From an uncultured Oscillospiraceae bacterium (GTDB lineage: Bacteria; Bacillota; Clostridia; Oscillospirales; Oscillospiraceae), in NCBI GenBank assembly GCA_910587255.1, contig CAJUKT010000091.1:62001-126000 (forward strand): a DNA stretch of 64,000 nt, given 5' to 3'. The number at the start of each line of letters is the position of its first letter. The first letter of the stretch is position 1. The translations under genes were made by a program, and so were the position numbers. Positions 34,682 to 43,642 of the stretch are shown here, piece by piece. The notes below the pieces were generated by a model, which worked only from the letters and a program-made list of their open reading frames with translations, was not told the DNA's origin and searched no databases.

Positions 34682-36157
34682 ATGAAAAACATCCCTGATG
34701 TAAAGCTGGGCCTCATCGCCGTGAGCCGGGACTGCTTCCCCGTGGCCCTGAGCGAGCGCCGCCGCGCCGCCATCAAAGCGGCGTATGCGGGCGGGCTGTA
34801 CGAGTGCCCCGTGACGGTGGAGAACGAGCTGGATATGCTGAAGGCCGTGGCCGATGTAAAATCCCAAGACTGCAACGCCCTGGTGGTGTTCCTGGGCAAC
34901 TTCGGCCCGGAGACGCCGGAGACACTGATTGCCAAAAACTTCGACGGCCCCTGTATGTACGTGGCCGCCGCCGAGGGGGACGGCGACCTCATCAATGGCC
35001 GGGGCGACGCCTACTGCGGGATGCTGAACTGCTCCTACAACCTGGGGATGCGGCATTTGAGCGCCTATATCCCCGAGTACCCGGTGGGAACGGCGCAGGA
35101 TATCGCCGCCATGATCGCGGACTTCGTGCCCATTGCCCGGGCCGTCATCGGCGTGAAAAACCTCAAGATCATCACCTTCGGCCCCCGGCCCCAGGACTTT
35201 TTTGCCTGCAACGCCCCCATCAAGGGCCTGTACGAGCTGGGCGTGGAGGTGGAGGAAAACTCCGAGCTGGATCTGCTGGTGAGCTACAAGGAGCACGCGG
35301 GCGACCCCCGCATCCCCGGCGTGTGCGCCGAGATGGCGGCGGAGATGGGCGAGGGGAAATATTATCCCGAGCTGAACGAGCGGATGGCCCAGTTTGAGCT
35401 GACCCTGCTGGACTGGGCGGAGAACCACAAGGGGAGCCGGAAGTATGTGGCCTTCGCCGACAAGTGCTGGCCCGCGTTCCCGTCCCAGTTCGGCTTTGAG
35501 CCCTGCTACGTGAACTCCCGGCTGGTGGCCCGGGGCATCCCCGTGGCCTGCGAGGTGGACATTTACGGGGCGCTGTCCGAGTACATTGGCACGTGCGTGT
35601 CCGGCGACGCCGTCACCCTGCTGGACATCAACAACTCCGTCCCCGCCCAGCTCTGGGAGGAGCAAATCAAGGGGAAGCACGACTACACGCTGACCGACAC
35701 CTTCATGGGCTTCCACTGCGGCAATACCCCCGCCTGCAAGCTGTGCGCCGATCGGGCGGTGAAGTACCAGCTCATCCAGCACCGGCTGCTGGAACCCCAG
35801 GACTCCGAGCCCGACTTCACCCGGGGCACCCTGGAGGGGAACATCGCCGCCAGCGACATCACCTTCTACCGCCTCCAGTGCGACAGTAACGGCGATCTGC
35901 GCTCCTACATCGCCCAGGGCGAGGTGCTGCCGGTGGCCACGGGCAGCTTCGGCGGCATCGGCGTGTTCGCCGTCCACGAGATGGGCCGGTTCTACCGCCA
36001 CGTGCTGATCCAGAAGCGCTATCCCCACCACGGCGCGGTGGCCTTCGGCCACTACGGCAAGGCGCTGTTCGAGGTGTTCAAGCTCCTGGGCGTCCGGGAT
36101 ATCGCTTACAACCAGCCCAAGAGCCTGCCCTACCCCACCGAAAACCCGTGGAATTGA
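34682..36157 (+). CDS. L-fucose/L-arabinose isomerase family protein
   Basis: 491 residues. The Rossmann-like N-terminal domain and a C-terminal metal site typical of the FucI/AraA superfamily are visible; candidate metal ligands are Glu291 (ACEVDIYGAL), Asp315 (LLDINNS) and His449, His450 or His457 (PHHGAVAFGHYG). No xylA-type isomerase is present in the operon, so this enzyme most likely performs the aldose-ketose step before XylB. The true substrate (xylose, arabinose or another pentose) cannot be read from sequence. Confidence 0.82.
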   Translation: MKNIPDVKLGLIAVSRDCFPVALSERRRAAIKAAYAGGLYECPVTVENELDMLKAVADVKSQDCNALVVFLGNFGPETPETLIAKNFDGPCMYVAAAEGDGDLINGRGDAYCGMLNCSYNLGMRHLSAYIPEYPVGTAQDIAAMIADFVPIARAVIGVKNLKIITFGPRPQDFFACNAPIKGLYELGVEVEENSELDLLVSYKEHAGDPRIPGVCAEMAAEMGEGKYYPELNERMAQFELTLLDWAENHKGSRKYVAFADKCWPAFPSQFGFEPCYVNSRLVARGIPVACEVDIYGALSEYIGTCVSGDAVTLLDINNSVPAQLWEEQIKGKHDYTLTDTFMGFHCGNTPACKLCADRAVKYQLIQHRLLEPQDSEPDFTRGTLEGNIAASDITFYRLQCDSNGDLRSYIAQGEVLPVATGSFGGIGVFAVHEMGRFYRHVLIQKRYPHHGAVAFGHYGKALFEVFKLLGVRDIAYNQPKSLPYPTENPWN

Positions 36158-36166
36158 GGCGGCAGC

Positions 36167-37012
36167 ATGACGAAAGCAGAAGAAAAAGCCCTGCAAGCGA
36201 TGGCTTGCAGGGTGCGGATGGGCGTGCTCACCGCCACCCACGGGGCCAAGGCGGGCCACCCCGGCGGCAGCCTGTCCGCCGCCGACGTGTTCACCTACCT
36301 GTACTTTAAGGAGCTCAACATCGACCCCGCTGACCCGAAAAAGCCGGATCGGGATCGTTTTGTGCTGTCCAAGGGCCACACCGCCCCGGGGCTGTACGCG
36401 GCCCTGGCTTACCGGGGCTTCTTCCCGGTGGACGACCTGCCCACCCTGCGTCACATCGACAGCTATTTGCAGGGCCACCCCAACATGGACACCGTTCCCG
36501 GCGTGGATATGTCCACCGGCTCGCTGGGACAGGGGATCTCCTGCGCGGCGGGCATGGCCCTGGGGCTGAAAAAGCAGGGCAGCGCCGCCCGGGTATACAC
36601 GCTTCTCGGCGACGGCGAGATGCAGGAGGGCCAGGTGTGGGAGGCGCTGATGTTTGCCGCCCACTACAAGTTGGACAATTTCTGCGTCATCATCGACCAC
36701 AACGGCCTCCAGATCGACGGCCCCAACGAGAAGGTGATGGGCCTGGGCTCCATCCCGGACAAGCTGCGGGCCTTTGGGCTGGACGTGTTCCAGATCGACG
36801 GCCACGATTTTGAGGCCATGGAGGGCGCGTTCCACGCCGCCCGTCAGGTGAAGGGCAAGCCCTGCGCCATCGTGCTGGAGACAACGAAGGGCAAGGGCGT
36901 GAGCTACATGGAGGGCCAGGTGGGCTGGCACGGCAAGGCCCCCAACGATGAGGAATACGCCCAAGGTATGGCGGAACTCAGCGCCCAGCTGGCGGAATTG
37001 GAGGCAGTTTAA
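36167..37012 (+). CDS. Transketolase, N-terminal subunit
   Basis: 281 residues, the thiamine-diphosphate-binding half of a split transketolase: KAGHPGGSLSAADVFTYLYF, FVLSKGHTAPGLYAALA and LLGDGEMQEGQVWEALMFAA with the GDG motif. The C-terminal half is encoded directly downstream with no gap. Split transketolases are common in Clostridia. Confidence 0.92.
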   Translation: MTKAEEKALQAMACRVRMGVLTATHGAKAGHPGGSLSAADVFTYLYFKELNIDPADPKKPDRDRFVLSKGHTAPGLYAALAYRGFFPVDDLPTLRHIDSYLQGHPNMDTVPGVDMSTGSLGQGISCAAGMALGLKKQGSAARVYTLLGDGEMQEGQVWEALMFAAHYKLDNFCVIIDHNGLQIDGPNEKVMGLGSIPDKLRAFGLDVFQIDGHDFEAMEGAFHAARQVKGKPCAIVLETTKGKGVSYMEGQVGWHGKAPNDEEYAQGMAELSAQLAELEAV

Positions 37013-37963
37013 ATGGCGGACGTGAAGAAGATCGCCACCCGGCAGAGCTACGGCGAGGCGCTGAAGGAGCTGGGCGCGTCCCATCCCGATGTGGTGGTGC
37101 TGGATGCCGACCTGGCCAACGCCACCAAGACCGAGATCTTCAAGAAGGCGTTCCCGGAGCGCCACTTCGACTGCGGCATCGCGGAGGCCAACATGATGTG
37201 CGTGGCGGCGGGGCTGTCCACCACGGGGCTGGTGCCGTTTGCCAGCAGCTTCGCCATGTTCGCGGCGGGCCGGGCCTTCGAGCAGGTGCGCAACTCTATT
37301 GGCTACCCCCACCTGAATGTGAAGATCGGCGCCACCCACGGCGGTATCTCTGTGGGCGAGGACGGCGCCTCCCACCAGTGCTGCGAGGACTTTGCCCTGA
37401 TGCGTTCCATCCCCGGCATGGTGGTGATGTCCCCCGCTGACGATGTGGAGGCCAAAGCCATGGTGAAAGCGGCCTATGAGCACCAGGGGCCGGTCTATAT
37501 GCGGTTCAGCCGCTACGGCGCGCCCGTCATCCACGACCCGGATCGCTTTACCTTCGAGATCGGCAAAGGCGAGGTGCTCCGGGAGGGCACGGACGTGGCC
37601 CTCATCGCCAACGGCCCGCTGGTGGCGGAGGCGCTGGAGGCGGCGGAGCTGCTGGCCGCCCAGGGTATCTCCGCCCGGGTGATCGACATGGCCACCGTCA
37701 AGCCGCTGGACGAGGCGCTGGTGCTGGAAGCCGCCCGGGAGTGCGGGAAGATCGTCACCTGCGAGGAGCACTCCGTCATCGGTGGGCTGGGCGAGGCGGT
37801 GTGCGCCGTCATCGCGGAGCACGGGCTGGCCTGCCCGGTACGCCGGGTGGGTGTCAATGATGAGTTTGGCCACTCCGGCCCCGCCGGGGCGCTGCTGAAG
37901 CAGTTCGGGTTGTGTGGGGAGCGCATCGCAGACGTGGTAAGACGGATGTACAAGTACTCATGA
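37013..37963 (+). CDS. Transketolase, C-terminal subunit
   Basis: 316 residues: the pyrimidine-binding domain with catalytic Glu in CGIAEANMMCVAAGLS, the FASSFAMFAAGRAFEQVRN helix, and the C-terminal domain (CEEHSVIGGLGEAV, GVNDEFGHSG). Together with the preceding subunit it interconverts xylulose 5-phosphate and other pentose-phosphate intermediates. It ends the pentose operon. Confidence 0.92.
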   Translation: MADVKKIATRQSYGEALKELGASHPDVVVLDADLANATKTEIFKKAFPERHFDCGIAEANMMCVAAGLSTTGLVPFASSFAMFAAGRAFEQVRNSIGYPHLNVKIGATHGGISVGEDGASHQCCEDFALMRSIPGMVVMSPADDVEAKAMVKAAYEHQGPVYMRFSRYGAPVIHDPDRFTFEIGKGEVLREGTDVALIANGPLVAEALEAAELLAAQGISARVIDMATVKPLDEALVLEAARECGKIVTCEEHSVIGGLGEAVCAVIAEHGLACPVRRVGVNDEFGHSGPAGALLKQFGLCGERIADVVRRMYKYS

Positions 37964-37973
37964 GAAACTGCCT

Positions 37974-38435
37974 ATGGCAAAAGGGCAAATATTGATTATG
38001 TCAAGAGATGCGATACTTTATACCCCCATCCAACCTAAACTGGAACACGACGCAACAGAAGTTCGCTATGCTCTATCTATTTCTATAACAGTTGGCTGTA
38101 TTATGAGGACAAAGTACTGACTGACTATGCTCGATCTACAATTGTCAGAGATGGATAAATCAGAAATGATACGCATCATTCGGATCATGCAGCATATCCC
38201 GGTTGTTGTTATAAGTGAGCATCTCGAATCTGCCGAAGTTATTGCGCTATATCATATCGGTATGGATAGCCAGATGTGTTTGGCTCTGCGCTGCCCACAG
38301 ATGATACCTAAATCAAATGGTTCATATATTACAGCTCCCGTGAGGTCAAAAAATCGTTTTACAGCAGAAAAAGATCTGCGGTTCCTGGGCCAAAAGGGTA
38401 TTGTTGACGAGCGAAAAAGCGTTTGCTGCAGATGA
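37974..38435 (+). pseudogene. Decayed response-regulator receiver gene
   Basis: In one frame from the ATG at 37974, MAKGQILIMSRD begins like a receiver domain, an in-frame TGA stands at 38118-38120, then MLDLQLSEMDKSEMIRIIRI and HIPVVVISEHLESAEVIALY continue the receiver fold before similarity is lost. The pattern matches the intact regulator at 63429, which reads LLIIDFHISNIDNTEIVRIL. No output domain is left. Confidence 0.6.
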
Positions 38436-38499
38436 GGCGGGGCAAATGCGGATGTTCAGCGTATCGACTTAAAAATTTGAAAAGCACTTTATAGATTAC

Positions 38500-38536
38500 A
38501 GGGCGGGCCTCACTAAGGTTCGCCCTATTCCTTTTA
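38500..38536 (+). terminator. Rho-independent terminator
   Basis: An 11-base-pair stem (38500-38510 with 38516-38526, two G-U), a five-base loop and ATTCCTTTT. It ends transcription from the pentose operon and the receiver remnant. Confidence 0.7.
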
Positions 38537-38739
38537 CCTGTGCATATTTAAAAAATAGTGATTGGCAATGCAGAATTTGTCCTGTGAATGACCAGTTAGC
38601 CCAACTGGAGGTGCTTCCAATATTACGCCTGTTTATGTTGTATAAACGCAGTGACCTGATTTCAAAGCAAGGCTACAGTGCGGACGAGGTTTATATGGTG
38701 ATGGGATTATTGCGCTATCGGGCTATTTTGACAATACGC

Positions 38740-38776
38740 AAACAGCCGCCGGATCGTTCAAATCCGACGGCTGTTT
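38740..38776 (-). terminator. Terminator for the convergent 40584-38869 gene
   Basis: AAACAGCCG and CGGCTGTTT form a 9-pair outer stem extended by 5 further pairs after one mismatch. It lies 93 bases past the minus-strand stop codon; the T-tail on that strand is short. Confidence 0.5.
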
Positions 38777-38868
38777 AGAGAAGCTGTTAAACTGATATGC
38801 TAATTATCAGGCACAGTGAGTCGTTTGGAGTATCTGCACTCAACATTAAATTCGCGACATACAAAGCA

Positions 38869-39480
38869 TTACGGCTCATAGTTCCCAGTAGTGCCAAGAG
38901 CAGTTCCCCACGTGGTGGCATCACAGGTGAAATCACGACTTACCCGCTCGTCGATTGCTGCTACAAAATGCAGGCTAAGCGCATGTGTTTCATCACCCTT
39001 TTCAGCAGTGGTTACCTTGCCGTTGAGGTTCGTCAGAGTAAAGGCCCAGTCCTTCCAACTCCACTCGCCGTTTTCTACCAAACCCGCAGTGACAAATGTG
39101 AACTGATAGGTTCCGTCTGCATAGCAGTCAAGGAGATAGTTTTCAGAATCGGATACAAAGCTAAAGAGCACAGGTGTTTCGGCTCCAGGTTCATAATTCC
39201 CCGTTGTGCCCAGCGCAGTGCCCCAGGTGGTGGCGTCACAGGTAAACTCACGATCTACCCGCTCGTCAATCACGGCCACGAAGTAAAGGCTAAGCGCATG
39301 AGTTTCATCATCCTTCTCAGCGGTGGTCACCTTGCCGTTAGAGTCCGTCAGAGTAAAGATCCAGTCCTTCCAACTCCACTCGCCAGTCTCCACCAAGCCC
39401 ACAGTAACATAGGTAAACTTGTAGGTTCCGTCTGCATAGCAGTCAAGGAGATAGTTTTCGGATCCGGAATCGAAGCTGAA
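38869..39480 (-). repeat. Tandem ~300-base repeat inside the GH3 partner gene
   Basis: Two copies (about 38869-39180 and 39181-39480) encode nearly identical ~100-residue domains differing at scattered positions, which indicates an in-frame duplication. The DNA copies are still very similar, so it is probably fairly recent or kept alike by gene conversion. Confidence 0.8.
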
Positions 39481-40584
39481 CAGCAGCGTATCTTCAGCCG
39501 CAGGGCCGACCGAGGGTTCCGGGGTATCCATGGGCACCCAGCCCTTCTCGCGGAGGAAGTCATCAGCAGAGGCATAGTTTACGCTTCCGTCGCTGCCAAG
39601 GGGCATATTGCGGATAAATTGACCGCCATCAGCAAAGCCAAGCGCGATATTGAGGGTAATCTCATCGAAGTGGCCGGTGAGGTCATAGGAGTAGTCGATG
39701 GTGCATACTCCGGGGACGCCTTCCATTGTATAGCAGGTCACACAGAACCAGAGGTATTCGTCACCTTCGTTGGTCCAATAACCATAGTAGTTGGCGCGGC
39801 GGCCTCTGCCATAAACACTCAGTACGCTTTCGCCGTCCTCATAGAGATTGAGAATGGCACAATAGGGCAGATCCTCACCGCCGCTGCTTACCGTTCCCTC
39901 TCCAAGAACCTGATACATAATTTTTTTTGTGGAAACATCTTCCGCGAGATAGTCCTCCGGCGTATAGTCCTGCCAGACATCCTCTGCCAGAGTGGGAGAC
40001 TTGTAGTTTGTCGTATCCTGCGGGCCATCCGGGTTGCCTACAGGATCGGACGCTGAGCTGTTGGGATTGTCTGCGGTGGGGGTCTCAAGGCTGTTCACAA
40101 CCGCGACGCTGCAAAGAACCGCCACCAAAAGTGCCATGGGAAGTACGACTTTCAGATCCGCCGTGCGGAAAGAATACTGCTCCTCCTCTTCCTGCTTGCA
40201 GATTACGGCAAACAAGGTGCAGATCATTGCCAGCAGGAACAGAATCAGCGCCGCCACTAAGTAAGGAGAAAGCCCGGTGTTCATCACATCTCCGCTGAAG
40301 TAGAACGCAAGATAGCTGACACGGCCCTCAATCAGGGAGAAGAACAGCGCTGTGGTGACAGCATATGCCGCAATGGAGGGTACCTTGGCATAATCCTTAT
40401 AGGTTGCAATGAGATCCAGGAAAATGGCACCGAAAGCCAGGCCAATGATCAGAACAGGTCGTTCGGACAACTCTACCGAAACGGTCGTAAGAATACGGAA
40501 AAAAATGAGGCCGATCACCGTGAAAAGAAGCGCCGCTAGGGAAAACAAATAGCCTTTGCCCTTTTTGGAAAAGAACTCTTTCAT
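38869..40584 (-). CDS. Membrane-anchored protein with duplicated C-terminal domain, GH3 partner
   Basis: 571 residues. Four hydrophobic helices fill residues ~12-125, a cytoplasmic-looking EEEEQ stretch and a fifth helix (VVLPMALLVAVLCSVAVV) follow, and the rest is an acidic outer domain. The C-terminal ~200 residues are two near-identical copies of a ~100-residue unit, each starting near FSF.S.SENYLLDCYADGTY and ending TTWGTALGTTGNYEP. No catalytic motif is recognised; carbohydrate or cell-wall binding is plausible. Its start overlaps the GH3 stop by four bases (ATGA), so the two are co-translated. Confidence 0.7.
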   Translation of the reverse strand: MKEFFSKKGKGYLFSLAALLFTVIGLIFFRILTTVSVELSERPVLIIGLAFGAIFLDLIATYKDYAKVPSIAAYAVTTALFFSLIEGRVSYLAFYFSGDVMNTGLSPYLVAALILFLLAMICTLFAVICKQEEEEQYSFRTADLKVVLPMALLVAVLCSVAVVNSLETPTADNPNSSASDPVGNPDGPQDTTNYKSPTLAEDVWQDYTPEDYLAEDVSTKKIMYQVLGEGTVSSGGEDLPYCAILNLYEDGESVLSVYGRGRRANYYGYWTNEGDEYLWFCVTCYTMEGVPGVCTIDYSYDLTGHFDEITLNIALGFADGGQFIRNMPLGSDGSVNYASADDFLREKGWVPMDTPEPSVGPAAEDTLLFSFDSGSENYLLDCYADGTYKFTYVTVGLVETGEWSWKDWIFTLTDSNGKVTTAEKDDETHALSLYFVAVIDERVDREFTCDATTWGTALGTTGNYEPGAETPVLFSFVSDSENYLLDCYADGTYQFTFVTAGLVENGEWSWKDWAFTLTNLNGKVTTAEKGDETHALSLHFVAAIDERVSRDFTCDATTWGTALGTTGNYEP

Positions 40585-43496
40585 TTTTCAGATCCTCCCT
40601 TGACTTTCTTGTTCGCGTTGAACAGATAGAGCGCAGTTGTTACCGCCGCAGCTGTGGCAAAGATGATATCAAGAGTATTGAGCAGCGGTTTCCACCAGGG
40701 GGTGATCAGGACAACCCTGGATTCCGCATCAATTCCATTGACCGTACTGGAATGGATAAAGTTATAGAGGATACGATGGCAGGCATCCCGGACAGCAGAC
40801 AACAGCACCGGATCGGCTTTGATGCTTTCCACAGCAAGGGTTTGGTTCACATGAGCTTTGGATGTATCGTCGTAAACGCCATTGTTCATCATTGTGCTGA
40901 CACCAGCTACAATGGCGGCGTTGCCGTCATAAAGCCCTGCCGTGGGAGAACCCAAATCAGTGATAACATATGCCTGAGAGCCCCACTCCTGCCGAAGCGC
41001 TACTGTCAGGAGATCATACTCGGCACTGGTAGAAATCAAACCGATTCGGTTATAGGAACTCATCATACCGCGAGCCTCACCATAGGTCATTACACCCTCA
41101 AAGGCCCGCATATAAACTTCACGGAGAGCCTGCTCATTGGTGAAAGTAGCCACACCGATGCGGTTTTGTTCCTGATCGTTAATAACGAAATGCTTCACTG
41201 TGATAACTTGGCCTTTTGCGTTGGCAGCTTTGGTGACTTCAGCCAGCATAAGGGAGGTATGCACAGGATCGGCGGAAACATATTCGGAATGTCTGCCGCC
41301 GTAGGGAGTGCGGTGCATATTGGCACCAGGTGCATAAGTAAAGCCGGCACTGCAATACAAGCCGTCTTCACCCCAGAAGTCACCCTGCCGATAGGCCAGT
41401 GATTTGTTGAAGGTGGCACCCAAAGTCGATTCAGAGGAGAACATATTTGCGTCTAATGTGCCATCCACAGCCACCACGTCACCGGTGATGCCGTCTGTCA
41501 TGGTGTAGCCGGAGGGGAGCGCGTTTTTTTCGCCCGATGTAGAATCAATGGAAAGGTTCAAATATGGGATATTGAGTCCAATAGGAGAATCACTCCCGTT
41601 ACTGCCCGGGAAAGTTACAGAGGGGGCAGTTTCAACGTGGTAGCGGCCCTGAGCAACGATACGGCTCATCTCATAGATGGACAGATTGTCAAGAATCTCA
41701 TCCCATCCTTCATCAAAGTAATCCTTGCCCCACATACTCACCGCGTTTAGAGGGGCCATACCCGCGTTCACGGCGTCGAGAGTGGTAAAGTCTTTATATG
41801 CGACATCCTGGGGCTGGATACGGCTGGCGGAATCATTCCACTGACCGTTTTCATACTTTTTGGTATCATTCAGTGACGCAATCATGTTTGCGGATGCTTC
41901 GAGGGAAAGCGGTTCCGGGTAAGTACCCGCCCAGTCGCTCCTGGTGAGATAAGTCATGCTGTCAGGACTCCAATAGTTGATGTCAGCATCGGCAAAGGCG
42001 TTGGTGATGTTGCTTCCGGTATATACCGAATTGGCATAGGTGGTAGTGTCCAGGCTGGACAGCGTCCACTTATAGATTAAGGCGGGATCGCCGTCTGTGG
42101 TCATACCGTCCGCAGTGGTTTTTCCTTTTGCAGCGAGGATGTTGTTCACGGCCTCATGGGCGTTTCCACCGATAGAGAGGTAGTAATCTCCTGCGTCCAT
42201 GATGTAGGTCTTGGCATTCACGTAGTCATAAGAGGCCAGCCACTGAAGATGAAGGGTAATTTCAAGATTTTCAGACTCGCCAGGGCCAAGTTCACCTGTC
42301 TTTTCAAAGCCCATAAGCTGCACAGACGCCTTCTCTACCTTGTTTTGAACATCGTAATCGGTATAGGGTGACTGAGCGAACACCGTGACGACTTCCTTAC
42401 CCGCGACAGAGCCTGTGTTGGTAACCTTCACCGTGATGGTGGCGGTGTGGGCAGAATCATCGAATACAGGCTCATCTACCAGTTCCTTTGAGAATGTGGT
42501 GTAGCTGAGACCGTAACCAAAGGGATAGATTACTTCGTTGGCATAAGACCAGCCGCCATTTCCTGCATAGGCCCCTGCGTTGGAGTTTGCAAACCCTTGC
42601 CCAAGCACACAATCCTCATATCTGGTCTCATAGTACCTGTAGTCAGTGTAAATGCCCTCAGCATAGGCCACATAGTTCTTTGCCTGCGAGGCCTTGATCT
42701 TAGAGCCGTTTGTATAAGTATAGTTGCCGAAGTTCATCATGGCAGGGGTGGACATGGTGTCAACGGCATAGGTCTCCACTAGCTTGCCAGAGGGGGAAAC
42801 CACACCGGTGATGACATCCGCCACGCCATAAGCACCCCTGTAACCGGCGTTACCAAGGTGGAGAATGGCCGATACACCATCGTCATGTTCCAGTCCCGCA
42901 ATCTCGACAGGATGATCGCCGCTGATCAAAACTACAACCTTTGCCCCAGAGGCTTTGGCGGTATTGATGTGGGCCAGCTCATTGTCGGTTAAGGTCAGGC
43001 CGCCCAGGGCCATATCTTTGCCTTCGCCGGCCATTCGACCAATGACCACCAGGGCCATATCACAGCCTACCGGGTCATCCGTCACAGTGAGCCCGTCCTG
43101 GCTTAGTGCGCCGGTAAGCGTGGTGCTCCTTGCCTTCATCTCTGCGGTAAAGGAACCACCGCCTGAGTTAGTGGAGAAAATAAAGTCATCCTCCCCCAAT
43201 ATGGCGATTTTCCCGGTGCGCAACGGTAGGGCACCGTCATTTTTCAATAAGACAACACCCTCATCGGCAATCTCCCGGAGTAGCTGCACTTTGGCTTGAT
43301 ACATCTCCTCAAGGTCGGCGTAGTCAGAGATATAATAGGCCGACTGTCCGTTTCCACCCTCCACCCGGCTGGTCTCGATGTCAAGTGCTTGGTTCAGTAT
43401 GGAGCCATAGGCCGTCGCGATATTGGTGCCTACCATACATACAATCAAAAGAAAAATCGTGACTAGGGACAGGGCTTTCCAAACGTTTTTTTTCAT
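40581..43496 (-). CDS. Membrane-anchored GH3 glycoside hydrolase, reversed domain order
   Basis: 971 residues with a membrane helix near each end (about 9-30 and 935-955), so the catalytic part should sit outside the cell. GH3 C-terminal-type and Fn3-like domains come first (EGVVLLKNDGALPLRTGKIA, IYPFGYGLSYTTF), and the TIM-barrel with the nucleophile Asp847 (AYVITDLGS) comes last. This reversed order is known for some beta-glucosidases and beta-xylosidases. A palindrome 23 bases upstream of the start may be its operator. Upstream lies a LytTR two-component pair. Confidence 0.85.
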   Translation of the reverse strand: MKKNVWKALSLVTIFLLIVCMVGTNIATAYGSILNQALDIETSRVEGGNGQSAYYISDYADLEEMYQAKVQLLREIADEGVVLLKNDGALPLRTGKIAILGEDDFIFSTNSGGGSFTAEMKARSTTLTGALSQDGLTVTDDPVGCDMALVVIGRMAGEGKDMALGGLTLTDNELAHINTAKASGAKVVVLISGDHPVEIAGLEHDDGVSAILHLGNAGYRGAYGVADVITGVVSPSGKLVETYAVDTMSTPAMMNFGNYTYTNGSKIKASQAKNYVAYAEGIYTDYRYYETRYEDCVLGQGFANSNAGAYAGNGGWSYANEVIYPFGYGLSYTTFSKELVDEPVFDDSAHTATITVKVTNTGSVAGKEVVTVFAQSPYTDYDVQNKVEKASVQLMGFEKTGELGPGESENLEITLHLQWLASYDYVNAKTYIMDAGDYYLSIGGNAHEAVNNILAAKGKTTADGMTTDGDPALIYKWTLSSLDTTTYANSVYTGSNITNAFADADINYWSPDSMTYLTRSDWAGTYPEPLSLEASANMIASLNDTKKYENGQWNDSASRIQPQDVAYKDFTTLDAVNAGMAPLNAVSMWGKDYFDEGWDEILDNLSIYEMSRIVAQGRYHVETAPSVTFPGSNGSDSPIGLNIPYLNLSIDSTSGEKNALPSGYTMTDGITGDVVAVDGTLDANMFSSESTLGATFNKSLAYRQGDFWGEDGLYCSAGFTYAPGANMHRTPYGGRHSEYVSADPVHTSLMLAEVTKAANAKGQVITVKHFVINDQEQNRIGVATFTNEQALREVYMRAFEGVMTYGEARGMMSSYNRIGLISTSAEYDLLTVALRQEWGSQAYVITDLGSPTAGLYDGNAAIVAGVSTMMNNGVYDDTSKAHVNQTLAVESIKADPVLLSAVRDACHRILYNFIHSSTVNGIDAESRVVLITPWWKPLLNTLDIIFATAAAVTTALYLFNANKKVKGGSEK

Positions 43497-43518
43497 GATA
43501 TCTCCTCCTTTTATAAGA

Positions 43519-43542
43519 TTGGCTAACTTCTATTTTAGCCAA
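43519..43542. promoter_or_regulatory. Candidate operator palindrome before GH3
   Basis: TTGGCTAA and TTAGCCAA are perfect inverted arms separated by eight bases, 23 bases upstream of the minus-strand GH3 start. It may bind the adjacent LytTR regulator or another repressor; equally it could form a leader hairpin. Confidence 0.45.
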
Positions 43543-43552
43543 ATATTTGTAA

Positions 43553-43602
43553 CAAAAAAGAGATAATTCGCAACCTGCCACTTTCAGGCGCAAATTATCT
43601 CC
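43553..43602 (-). terminator. Terminator after the histidine kinase
   Basis: On the minus strand GGAGATAATT and AATTATCTC arms (with internal CCTG/CAGG pairs) are followed by TTTTTT at 43559-43554. It separates the regulator operon from GH3. Confidence 0.8.
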
Positions 43603-43642
43603 TTATTTCATATTTGGTTGTTTTCAAGGCATGGATGGTAAG

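Larger units (their letters stand above)
38436..38868. other. Non-coding gap between the pentose operon and the convergent GH3 module
   Basis: 433 bases, AT-richer than the surroundings. Apart from two hairpins listed separately it holds only a doubtful 64-codon frame at 38584-38778 (GTG start, no clear ribosome binding site, its end inside a hairpin). I see no other feature. Confidence 0.5.

Noticed and set aside
34652..37873. A 1073-codon minus-strand frame opposite the isomerase and transketolase genes
   Set aside because: Same antisense shadow pattern with no motif; three confident genes are on the other strand.
38584..38778. Possible 64-residue protein
   Set aside because: GTG start without a ribosome binding site, no motif, and its end lies in a terminator hairpin; mentioned only in the gap entry.
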